NCBI GenBank assembly: GCA_049273855.1
Contig: JBASRN010000260.1
Span: forward strand, 1-30,962
Direction of reading: 5' to 3'
DNA: 30,962 nucleotides
Source: Onstottus_B sp049273855
GTDB lineage: Bacteria > Acidobacteriota > Blastocatellia > UBA7656
The number at the start of each line of letters is the position of its first letter. Position 1 is the first letter of the stretch. Below the pieces are notes generated by a model. It saw nothing but the letters and a program-made list of their open reading frames with translations, ran no database searches and had not been told where the DNA came from. Below, in pieces: positions 1 to 7,112 of this stretch. The position numbers were made by a program, and so were the translations under genes.

Positions 1-73
<73 letters not shown>

Positions 74-187
74 GAACGACCAGAATTCTACGAACCGCGT
101 ATTTCGTTTGTCAATGCGCCTATCGTTTGCGCCTATCGTTTCGGTTGGGTGCGCTTCCTCACGATTGAGTGCGCACAACGAACGCGC

Positions 188-1216
188 CTATTTAACAACT
201 AATGAATGCCTCCCGCTTTCAATTGCACGACCGATGATCTCCGCTCGCTGATAGGTCTCGCGAAGGCGCGCCAGTAAAGCTTCGGCGCGGTCGGGTGCTA
301 TCGCGATCAACAGGCCGCCCGCTGTCTGTGGATCGAATAGCAGGCTTTGCATCGGCTTGCTTACACTGCTGGCGATCTGCACGTCGTCGCCTACGTACTC
401 GCGGTTCGTCTTGTCGCCGCTTGTGAGCATCCCGGCAGCCGCCAGCTCAACCGCGCCTTCAATCACCGGCACTCGCGCCGATTCAATCTCGATAGTCACG
501 CGGCTCGCTCGCGCTAGCTCATACGAATGGCCCATCAGCGAAAACCCGGTCACGTCAGTGGCGCCGCGAACGTCAAACTCGTTCATCGCGGCCGCTGCGT
601 CCTTTCCCGACGTGAGCATAGTGGCGATCGACGAGGCGGCGACTTCGGCGCTGGCTTTCGCGAATTTGATACCTGTTGAAATGATGCCCGTCCCTATCGG
701 CTTGGTGAGGATGATCGCGTCACAAACGCGAGCGCCCGCATTCGTAGCTACCTTGCGCGGGTCGATCACGCCAGTCACCGAATAGCCGAACATGATCTGA
801 TCGTTGTCTACGCTGTGACCTCCAAGCAATGCAACGCTGTTCTCGGTCAAAACGTGCAGCCCGCCGCGCATGATCTCGCCGAGTATTGAAAAATCGCCCT
901 TCTTTGGAAAACACGTGATCGCCAGCGCGGTCAGCGGAGTGCCGCCCATCGCCCACACATCGTTGATCGAGTTGAGCGCCGCGATCCGGCCATAGTCGAA
1001 CGGATCGTCGACGATAGGCGTGAAGAAGTCGAGCGTCTGCACCAGCGCCAGGTCGTCGCGCAGGCGAAACACTCCCGCGTCGTCGGCCAGATCGAAGCCG
1101 ACAACTACTCTGTCGTCAAAAAGCTGTTTCGGTAGCTCGCTCAAAACCTTGGCGAGCGCGCTCGGCGCAAGCTTAGCTGCTCAGCCTGCGCACGAGACCA
1201 TTTCGGTTAATCGCAT
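188..1216 (-). CDS. selD: Selenide, water dikinase SelD, selenocysteine-containing (UGA at codon 12)
   Basis: SelD makes selenophosphate from selenide and ATP, the selenium donor for selenocysteine and 2-selenouridine tRNA. The uninterrupted ORF starts at 1144 (TTG) and lacks the catalytic N-terminus. Reading upstream in the same frame through a TGA at 1181-1183 reaches ATG at 1216, preceded by a strong AGGAGAGG Shine-Dalgarno. The added residues read MRLTEMVSCAGUAAKL, the family's catalytic loop, with Sec at residue 12 and the essential Lys at 15. The protein is then 342 aa, a usual SelD length. The body carries the AIRS-type ATP-binding fold (FDLADDAGV, GGHSVDNDQ, ATDVTGFSLMGH). A second ATG (codon 6) is possible but lies farther from the SD. 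The gene is divergent from the ATP-grasp gene and points toward tRNA-Lys. The family and frame are seen directly; Sec insertion is inferred, because no selA, selB or tRNA-Sec lies in the window. Confidence 0.93.
1148..1171 (-). promoter_or_regulatory. selD: Candidate bacterial SECIS hairpin of selD
   Basis: Nine nucleotides after the in-frame UGA the mRNA can form an imperfect hairpin. CTTG pairs with CAAG at the base, there are one or two bulged bases, and then CGAG pairs with CTCG around a CGCG loop. The UGA-to-apical-loop distance is about 20 nt, within the range known for bacterial SECIS elements, and a G is among the first loop bases. This was a hand fold only. Confidence 0.55.
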
Positions 1217-1246
1217 ACTGCCTCTCCTTGCATTGGACCCGACCCC

Positions 1247-1461
1247 GTAGTGACGACTTTAGTCGTTGCCTTCGCGTCCCGAGCCACAAAAACGGCCGAA
1301 GTCGTTACTACGTGGGTCCGTCCAAGAAACCACTGAAGTCGTTACTACGCCGGTCCGTCCACGAAACCACTGAAGCCGTTACTACGCGGGTCCGTCCACA
1401 AAAAACGACTGAAGTCGTTACTACGCCCGTCCGTCCACGAAACCACTGAAGTCGTTACTAC
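1247..1461. repeat. REP-like array: GTAG-headed palindromes, one direct and five inverted copies
   Basis: This array fills most of the 373-bp gap between selD and the ATP-grasp gene. One copy on the plus strand (1247) reads GTAGTGACGACTTTAGTCGT. Five copies in the opposite orientation end in GTTACTAC at 1311, 1348, 1385, 1424 and 1461. The inverted copies form a tandem repeat with periods of 37, 37, 39 and 37 bp, separated by a conserved GGTCCGTCCACGAAACC-type spacer. Each unit is a GTAG foot followed by an imperfect palindrome (ACGACT..AGTCGT), the layout known for REP elements mobilised by RAYT (TnpA-REP) transposases. No RAYT gene is in the window. The remainder of the gap (1462-1589) shows nothing clear. 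Confidence 0.8.
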
Positions 1462-1589
1462 GTGGGGGTTCCCGCTCCGCTCAAGCGTGGCACCGGCGCG
1501 AGCGCGTTGTCAATTTTGATTTAGAGCGCAGGAACCGGTTCCCGCGGCTGAAACTGGACAGCCGCGGCACAAGGCCGTAGCTTCTGAAC

Positions 1590-2861
1590 ATGCCGCGAGT
1601 CCTCTTGCTGTTGCCGACTACGACCTACCGCACCAAGGCTTTCCTGGATGCTGCGGTTAAGCTGGGCATCGAGGTTGTAGCTGCTTCGGAGCGACCGAGC
1701 ACCCTTCAAGCTCAAAACCCATCGGCCCTGCTCTCGCTCGATTTCTCAGATCCGCAACAGGCCGCCTCGCAAGCCGCGGAGTTTGCTAATCGCTTTCCCA
1801 TCGACGCGGTCATTCCGGTGGACGAAGACACCGCAGTCGTAGCTGCTCACGTTGCTCGCGCGCTCGGGCTTCGGCACAACAGCATCGAGTCGGCTTATGC
1901 CGCGAAACACAAGCACCGAATGCGGAGCGTGCTCAAAGGAGCCGGCGTGCGGGTCCCGCGCTTCTGGCCTTTCAGCCTGAGCGAAGACCCAGGCACGATT
2001 GCGAGTCGAGTGACGTTCCCGTGTGTGGTCAAGCCGGTGTTCCTTTCGACGGGTCGCGGAGTCATGCGTGCTGATGATTCGAACCAATTTGTCTCAGCAG
2101 TAAGACGGCTCGACGCTCTCCTGATGCGCCCGGATCTTCAGCGGCGAGGAGGAGCCGCCGCACGCGAGGCGCTTGCGGAAGAGTTTATCCGTGGGTTTGA
2201 AGTCGCCGTCGAAGGTCTGCTGACCGATGGTGAATTTCGCGCGCTCGCCATCTTCGACAAACCCGATCCGCTCGACGGGCCGTTCTTCGAGGAGACGATC
2301 TACGTCACGCCTTCTCGGCTCGCCGGCGAAGTTCAGGAAGAGATTATAGAGACCACCGCCGCCGCGGTTCGTGCGATGGGACTGACGCGCGGGCCAATTC
2401 ACGCCGAGTTGCGAGTAAACGAACATGGCGCATGGGTCCTGGAGGTGGCGGCTCGCGCGATCGGCGGGCTGTGCGCGCGCGCACTTCGATTTGGCGAAGG
2501 AACTTCGCTGGAAGAACTGATTATTCGCCACGCGCTGGGCGAAGACGTTTCAGACATTAATCGCGAAGAGCGAGCTGCCGGGGTGATGATGATACCGATC
2601 CCGCGCGCTGGGGTTCTGAAAGAAGTGAAGGGTCTTGAACTTGCTCGCGAGGCAAAAGACGTTGAAGACATCATTATCACCGCACACATCACCCAGGAGT
2701 TAACGCCGCCGCCGGAGGGCGCCAGCTATCTGGGTTTCATCTTCAGCCGGGCGTTGACGATCGAGCGAGCGGAAGCCGCGCTGCGCGACGCTCACCGGAG
2801 ATTAGAGTTTGTCATCGAGCCCGCGAAGTCGGATGCGAACGCCCGGACTAAGGCACCTTAG
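1590..2861 (+). CDS. ATP-grasp domain carboxylate-amine ligase-like protein
   Basis: This 423-aa protein has the ATP-grasp layout. An N-terminal Rossmann-like pre-ATP domain (MPRVLLLLPTTTYRTKAF, about residues 1-100) is followed by an ATP-binding half (FPCVVKPVFLSTGRGVM, with the nucleotide-binding Lys, and EEFIRGFEVAVEG). The metal/phosphate site region follows (IHAELRVN, then LEVAARAIGGLC). A C-terminal segment (AAGVMMIPIPRAGVL, SYLGFIFSRALT) resembles the carbamoyl-phosphate-synthase-like lid common in amino-acid ligases of this superfamily. Members join a carboxylate to an amine through an acyl-phosphate; the substrate cannot be read from the sequence. The start ATG has only a weak SD. 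It is followed 261 bp later by the radical SAM gene on the same strand, and their pairing suggests, without proving, one biosynthetic route. It is cytoplasmic, with no signal peptide. Confidence 0.85.
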   Translation: MPRVLLLLPTTTYRTKAFLDAAVKLGIEVVAASERPSTLQAQNPSALLSLDFSDPQQAASQAAEFANRFPIDAVIPVDEDTAVVAAHVARALGLRHNSIESAYAAKHKHRMRSVLKGAGVRVPRFWPFSLSEDPGTIASRVTFPCVVKPVFLSTGRGVMRADDSNQFVSAVRRLDALLMRPDLQRRGGAAAREALAEEFIRGFEVAVEGLLTDGEFRALAIFDKPDPLDGPFFEETIYVTPSRLAGEVQEEIIETTAAAVRAMGLTRGPIHAELRVNEHGAWVLEVAARAIGGLCARALRFGEGTSLEELIIRHALGEDVSDINREERAAGVMMIPIPRAGVLKEVKGLELAREAKDVEDIIITAHITQELTPPPEGASYLGFIFSRALTIERAEAALRDAHRRLEFVIEPAKSDANARTKAP

Positions 2862-2939
2862 TCATCACCCGGCGAATCCGGCTTTCGGACTTGGAGTGCT
2901 CGGTTTCTCCGCTGTGAATCTCTTCCCAAACATCAGCTC

Positions 2940-2966
2940 ACCGCAGAGCCGCCGAGCACGCCGAGG
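2940..2966. repeat. Dispersed repeat, ACCGCAGAG-CGCCGAG type (copy 1)
   Basis: In the 261-bp gap after the ATP-grasp gene, a stretch beginning ACCGCAGAGCCGCCGAG matches a second copy near 4666-4690 (ACCGCAGAGACGCCGAGA). Both lie in intergenic DNA on the same strand. The similarity is too short and simple to assign a mechanism. Confidence 0.5.
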
Positions 2967-3108
2967 TTGCGAGAGAACAGGACTGCTCATCAGGTCTTTC
3001 TTTCGGGACTGCAAGAAGCTGACGTCCCTCAGCCACGGGCGCGCAGAGACTGGCAATCACCGGAAACACTCGTGGCAGGAAGGCTCATTGCTCAGCGCGG
3101 CTTCAGGC

Positions 3109-3114
3109 TATAAC
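3109..3114 (+). promoter_or_regulatory. Possible -10 box close to a leaderless start
   Basis: TATAAC lies only 9-14 nt upstream of the candidate TTG (3117) and GTG (3123) starts of the radical SAM gene, and there is no Shine-Dalgarno sequence in front of either. Transcription from this box would begin about at the start codon, suggesting a leaderless mRNA. No convincing -35 box is seen. Confidence 0.3.
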
Positions 3115-3122
3115 ATTTGACC

Positions 3123-4583
3123 GTGAGTAACTCCATAGAAGTCCCTTTGCCGTCGAATAACAACCACGCCAGGCAAGTCTTGCTGGTCTCGTGCTATGAG
3201 CTTGGGCATCAGCCGGTCGGTCTGGCGATGCCGATCGGGTTCCTCAACAGGGCCGGCGTCGCGGCTGAGACAATGGATATGTCGGTCGAAGAGTTCGACC
3301 CCGAGAAGGCGAAGCGCGCGCGGTTCGCCGGAATATCAGTCCCGATGCACACGGCGCTTCGGCTCGGAGTGCAGGTCGCGCGTGAGATTCGCCAGCTTAA
3401 CCCTGAATGCCACATTTGCTTTTTTGGGTTGTATGCGTCGCTCAACTCGGACTACTTGCTTCAAGGCTTCGCCGACTCGATCATCGGTGGAGAGTACGAA
3501 GAAGAGCTGGTCGAGCGGGTCAAATCCTTCTTCGGCGAAACAAGCCCCAGGCAGCAACCTGCGGTTGGCGCAAAACCGGTTCTTGCGCGGCTCAGCTTCC
3601 CCGTTCCCGATCGAAGCGAGTTAGTGCCGCTCGACCGCTACGCCAAGCTCGAGTACAAAGGCAAACAACGGTTGGCGGGGTACGTCGAAGCGAGCCGAGG
3701 CTGTCTGCACCTTTGCACTCACTGCCCTATTCCGCCGGTGTATGAGGGCCGCTTTTTCGTCGTTTCAGAACAGGTCGTGCTTGAAGACATCCGCAACCAG
3801 GTTGCTTCGGGCGCGCGTCACATCACCTTCGGCGATCCGGATTTCTTGAACGGGCCCGGTCATTCGCTCAGCATCGCGCGAGCCGTTCACCAAGAGTTTC
3901 CGGAGCTGACCTTTGATTTCACCGCGAAGATCGAACACATCTTGAAGCACCAGGCGCTGTTGCCCGAGTTTGCCCGACTTGGCTGCGTATTCGTCGTTTC
4001 GGCGGCCGAATCGCTTAGCGAGACGGTTCTTGAGCGTCTTCAGAAAGGGCACAATCGACGCGACGTGTCACAGGCGTTCGAAGCGCTCGCCGGCGCCGGC
4101 ATCGCGCTTCGGCCATCGTTCGTGTCGTTCACCCCGTGGACCACGATTGATGACTTTATCGACGTGCTCGAGTTTGTCGATTCGCGGAACTTGATCGACC
4201 ATGTCGACCCTGTTCAATACAGCATCCGGCTGCTGGTTCCACCGGGCTCATTGTTGCTTTCGAGTCCGGATAAAGAGCGCTGGCTGGGACCACTGATCCA
4301 GGAGTCGTTTACTTATGGATGGAGGCACAGCGATCGGCGAATGGACGAGTTGCAACGTCTGGTCACCGCGCTGGTGGAACAAGCGGCTAGCGCGGGAGAG
4401 GACGCCGAAACGACGTTTGATCGAATCCGCGAAGTGGCTTATGCCGTGAAGGGCGAACCGGCTCCGGAGAGAAAGCGCGAGCGAACGAACCCGCTGAGAC
4501 TCCGGCCGCCGCGGCTGACCGAAGCGTGGTTCTGCTGCGCCGAGCCAACGCGGGATCAGTTTGTTACTCTTGGAAAGAAGTGA
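3123..4583 (+). CDS. B12-binding-type radical SAM protein with CCAEP tail
   Basis: This protein is about 486 aa. The N-terminal 130 residues form a cobalamin-binding-like Rossmann region (VLLVSCYELGHQPVGLAMP, then IIGGEYEEEL). A radical SAM TIM-barrel follows, with the cluster motif CLHLCTHC (CxxxCxxC, Cys 194, 198 and 201). The C-terminus carries WFCCAEPTRDQF, the tail that names the CUAEP/CCAEP-tail radical SAM (seleno)protein family. Here both tail positions are Cys (TGC TGC at 4533-4538), whereas other members use Sec at the second. The reaction is unknown. The start is uncertain: GTG at 3123 is preferred to TTG at 3117 and neither has an SD. Neighbours on the same strand are an ATP-grasp ligase upstream and an Nfu Fe-S scaffold downstream, the latter a plausible source or repair route for its 4Fe-4S cluster. 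Confidence 0.88.
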   Translation: MSNSIEVPLPSNNNHARQVLLVSCYELGHQPVGLAMPIGFLNRAGVAAETMDMSVEEFDPEKAKRARFAGISVPMHTALRLGVQVAREIRQLNPECHICFFGLYASLNSDYLLQGFADSIIGGEYEEELVERVKSFFGETSPRQQPAVGAKPVLARLSFPVPDRSELVPLDRYAKLEYKGKQRLAGYVEASRGCLHLCTHCPIPPVYEGRFFVVSEQVVLEDIRNQVASGARHITFGDPDFLNGPGHSLSIARAVHQEFPELTFDFTAKIEHILKHQALLPEFARLGCVFVVSAAESLSETVLERLQKGHNRRDVSQAFEALAGAGIALRPSFVSFTPWTTIDDFIDVLEFVDSRNLIDHVDPVQYSIRLLVPPGSLLLSSPDKERWLGPLIQESFTYGWRHSDRRMDELQRLVTALVEQAASAGEDAETTFDRIREVAYAVKGEPAPERKRERTNPLRLRPPRLTEAWFCCAEPTRDQFVTLGKK

Positions 4584-4616
4584 GAGAGTGGTTCGTGTCC
4601 TGATTCGAGTGTTGGC

Positions 4617-4702
4617 TCCGCGTAACCTCTGCGGCTCCGCGGTTAGTCAGCGTCGAAGTCCCGCTAACCGCAGAGACGCCGAGACGCCGAGACAACGCGG
4701 AG
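4617..4702. repeat. Imperfect inverted repeat containing ACCGCAGAG-type repeat (copy 2)
   Basis: In the gap between the radical SAM and nfu genes, TCCGCGTAACCTCTGCGG..GGTTAG (4617-4645) is mirrored by CTAACCGCAGAG..GCGGAG (4664-4702). The right arm shares the CCGCAGAG-CGCCGAG repeat with 2940-2966. It could form a long imperfect hairpin in the transcript; its role is unknown. Confidence 0.55.
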
Positions 4703-4762
4703 CATTGAATCCAGGACATCACCACCGAATCTCTCGCAGCCGGTGGCTTTATCCCGGACCGG

Positions 4763-4771
4763 TGCTATAAT
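4763..4771 (+). promoter_or_regulatory. Extended -10 promoter of the nfu-like gene
   Basis: TGCTATAAT is a perfect -10 hexamer (4766-4771) with the TGn extension that can replace a -35 box. It lies 46 bp before the nfu-like ATG, and no strong -35 hexamer is seen. This suggests the nfu-like gene is transcribed independently of the radical SAM gene. Confidence 0.6.
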
Positions 4772-4817
4772 GAGCCTTGATTAACAACCATCTTTTGCCC
4801 GCAGAGGTCTAGCCTTT

Positions 4818-5408
4818 ATGAGTTCACCATTTCAGATTCAGATCAAAGCCGAAGTAGACCGTCAGGATATAAAGGTGTGTCGCTTCACTGTAGACCGCCC
4901 AGTGCATTCGGGCACTGGTACGTTCAATTCAGCCGAAGAAGCCAGGGAGAACGCTTTGGCGGCTGCGTTATTTGCGGTTCCAGGGATCAGCCGCGTCGAG
5001 CTTGACGGCTACAACGTCGCCGTGACCCAGTCGGGCGCCGAGGATTGGCGGCAGCTCGGCAAGCGAATCGGCTCCGCTATTCGCAACTTCCTGAACCCGG
5101 CTCCGGAGATCCCCGAAGGCGAGCGTCTGGCACCAGAGCACATCCGCAGCCGAGTCCAGCAAGTGCTCGACGAAATGATCAACCCCGGTGTTGCAGCGCA
5201 CGGCGGGTTTGTCGAGTTACTCGATGTTCAAGACGACAACGTCTTCATAAGGATGGGCGGCGGCTGTCAGGGCTGCGGCGCGGCGGATGTGACGTTAAAG
5301 ATGGGCATAGAGAAACTGATTCGCGAACAAGTGCCTCAGGTGCGAGAGATTCTCGACACAACCGATCACGGCTCAGGACAGAATCCGTTCTACGCTCCTT
5401 CCAAATAA
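4818..5408 (+). CDS. Nfu/NifU-type iron-sulfur cluster scaffold protein
   Basis: This 196-aa protein has two parts. Residues 1-90 resemble the Nfu N-terminal domain (KVCRFTVDRPV, FNSAEEARENALAAALFAVPG, VELDGYNVAVTQ). Residues 105-185 form the NifU C-terminal scaffold (VLDEMINPGVAAHGGFVELL, then MGGGCQGCG) with the cluster-binding CxxC at Cys150 and Cys153. Nfu proteins carry a 4Fe-4S cluster between subunits and pass it to target enzymes in the cytoplasm. An AGAGGT SD lies about 12 nt before the ATG, and its own extended -10 promoter is present. The position after a radical SAM enzyme fits cluster delivery, but Nfu is a general factor and the link is inference. Confidence 0.92.
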   Translation: MSSPFQIQIKAEVDRQDIKVCRFTVDRPVHSGTGTFNSAEEARENALAAALFAVPGISRVELDGYNVAVTQSGAEDWRQLGKRIGSAIRNFLNPAPEIPEGERLAPEHIRSRVQQVLDEMINPGVAAHGGFVELLDVQDDNVFIRMGGGCQGCGAADVTLKMGIEKLIREQVPQVREILDTTDHGSGQNPFYAPSK

Positions 5409-5441
5409 GTTAAGGGCCTCGAGCTTCCTGGCTCTCTTTGG

Positions 5442-5480
5442 CAAGCTCAGGTGTGGCAATCAGCCCGCATCCTGAGCTTG
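5442..5480 (+). terminator. Terminator-like hairpin after the nfu-like gene
   Basis: CAAGCTCAGG and CCTGAGCTTG form a perfect 10-bp stem with a 19-nt loop, followed by TCTTGTTTCT, about 34 bp after the nfu-like stop. The loop is long and the U-tract weak, so termination would be modest. Confidence 0.45.
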
Positions 5481-5545
5481 TCTTGTTTCTAAGGTGGCAG
5501 TTACTGCTCGGTCTTGCGCCGGCCCCGGTGTAGAGGTCAATAAAG

Positions 5546-6859
5546 ATGGCAACCACCCTGGAAGATGCCGCCGGTTCGCCCGTTACCAAAAAAGAAATAC
5601 TGGGCTGGTGCATGTACGACGTGGCGGACTCGGCTTTCACGACGTGCATCGTTACCGTGTTGTACGCGGTTTACTTCAGCAAGATCGTCGTCGGCGACCC
5701 GGACCGAGCCGACTTCTTATGGGGGATCGCGGCCTCGATTTCCGAGTTGGCGGTCGCGCTGCTTGCGCCGATACTCGGGGCAATTGCCGACTTCTCCGGC
5801 AGCCGCAAGAAGTTCCTCGCCGCCTGCGCGGTGATAATAGTGTTCTTCACGGCGTCGCTCTATTTTGTCGGGCCGGGAATGACTACGCTCGGGCTGGTGC
5901 TTTACATCGCTGCAAACATCGGATTTGCAGGAGGCGGCGTTTTTATCGACAGCTTCCTTCCGGGCATTTCAAACGAATCAAACGCGGGGAGGATATCCGG
6001 GCTAAAGTGGGGGATGGGCTATACCAGCGGCTTGATCGCATTGGCGTTATGCCTGCCGCTGGCCGGCAGCGTTGTCGACAATCCGACGCCGGATCAACTG
6101 TCCAAAGCGAGGTTGATACCGGTGGTTGTCGCGGCTTACTACGCGGTGACGGTGATACCGACATTCCTCTTCCTGCGCGACAGGAGCGTAAAGCAACAGA
6201 TCCCTCCGGGAGAGAACTATCTCACGGTTGGTTTTAGGCAGTTGAAGCAAACGCTCAAACATATTCGCCGGTATCGCGAGTTGTTCAAACTCCTGATTGC
6301 ATTCCTGGTGTACAACGATGGCGTGGTCACGGTGATCTATTTCGCGTCGCTTTATGCCAGCAGGACGATCGGCTTCACAACCGAAGAGATTTTGATCATG
6401 TTCATAGCGATGAACGTCGTCGCGGCGGCGGGCGCGCTTTCCTTTGGCTGGCTGGCAGACCGCATCGGTCAGAAGCGCGCGATTTTTATTTCGCTTAGCA
6501 TCTGGATTACGGCCGTAGTGGTTGCATACTTCTCATACTCGAAGGGTAGCTTCTACGTTGTGGCAACGCTGGCGGGGATCGGAATGGGATCCGCACAGTC
6601 GGTCACGCGCAGCCTGCTTGCGTTGTTCACGCCAAAGGAAAACGCAGCCGAGTTTTTTGGTTTTCTTGGAATCGCCGGCAAAGCGCTGGCGTTTGTTGGG
6701 CCCATTGTTTTCGGCACGGTGTCGCAGGCGACCGGCAGTCAGCGCCCTGCGATCCTCTCGGTAGGCGCATTCTTTATCATCGGGATGATTCTGCTCAGCT
6801 TTGTGGATGAGAAGCGCGGCAAGGAAGCGAGCCGAATACCGGTGTATGCCGACGGCTAG
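5546..6859 (+). CDS. MFS transporter, Atg22/UMF1-like
   Basis: This 437-aa polytopic membrane protein has about 12 hydrophobic segments and belongs by sequence style to the UMF1 (Atg22-like, vacuole-effluxer) family of the major facilitator superfamily. Family marks include GWCMYDVADSAFTT near the N-terminus, LLAPILGAIADFSGSRKKF after TM2 (the MFS loop 2-3 signature), SNESNAGRISGLKWGMGYTSG, and FGWLADRIGQKRA in the second half. Bacterial members have no settled substrate. The ATG at 5546 follows a GAGG SD. It is preceded by a terminator-like hairpin and followed by a REP-like cluster, so it is probably its own transcription unit, though co-directional with the genes upstream. Confidence 0.88.
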   Translation: MATTLEDAAGSPVTKKEILGWCMYDVADSAFTTCIVTVLYAVYFSKIVVGDPDRADFLWGIAASISELAVALLAPILGAIADFSGSRKKFLAACAVIIVFFTASLYFVGPGMTTLGLVLYIAANIGFAGGGVFIDSFLPGISNESNAGRISGLKWGMGYTSGLIALALCLPLAGSVVDNPTPDQLSKARLIPVVVAAYYAVTVIPTFLFLRDRSVKQQIPPGENYLTVGFRQLKQTLKHIRRYRELFKLLIAFLVYNDGVVTVIYFASLYASRTIGFTTEEILIMFIAMNVVAAAGALSFGWLADRIGQKRAIFISLSIWITAVVVAYFSYSKGSFYVVATLAGIGMGSAQSVTRSLLALFTPKENAAEFFGFLGIAGKALAFVGPIVFGTVSQATGSQRPAILSVGAFFIIGMILLSFVDEKRGKEASRIPVYADG

Positions 6860-6873
6860 GAACGGCGATCCGC

Positions 6874-7027
6874 GTAGTAACGCATTCATTCGTTCGACCC
6901 GGCGCAACCAGTTCATTCGCTCGACCCGCGTAGTAACAAATTCATTCGTTCGACCGGATTCTGCACGACCGCAAGCGTGACGAATAAATTCGTTACTACG
7001 GGGGACGCTCAGATAAATTCGTCACTA
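6874..7027. repeat. REP-like cluster, second sequence type (two direct, two inverted copies)
   Basis: The 253-bp gap before the serine hydrolase holds GTAGTAACGCATTCATTCGT (from 6874) and GTAGTAACAAATTCATTCGT (from 6930), then two inverted units, ACGAATAAATTCGTTACTAC (6980-6999) and AAATTCGTCACTAC (ending 7027). They share the GTAGT(A/G)AC foot with the 1247-1461 array but have a different palindrome (ACGAAT..ATTCGT). Flanking words GGGGGACGCTCAGATAAATT and CGTTCGACC are also repeated. Confidence 0.75.
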
Positions 7028-7112
7028 CGGGGGACGCTCAGGTGAAACTGGTGAACCCTCCGAGCCGCTTCGCGCGTACTCTCATACAGCCAATTCAACC
7101 CGGAGGACTCAA

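Noticed and set aside
1228..1449. 73-codon plus-strand frame with repeating TTEVVTTPVRP
   Set aside because: It is only a translation of the 37-bp REP-like array.
1247..1461. Possible CRISPR array
   Set aside because: The period is 37-39 bp, the spacer is conserved instead of unique, and there are no cas genes; REP-like elements explain it better.
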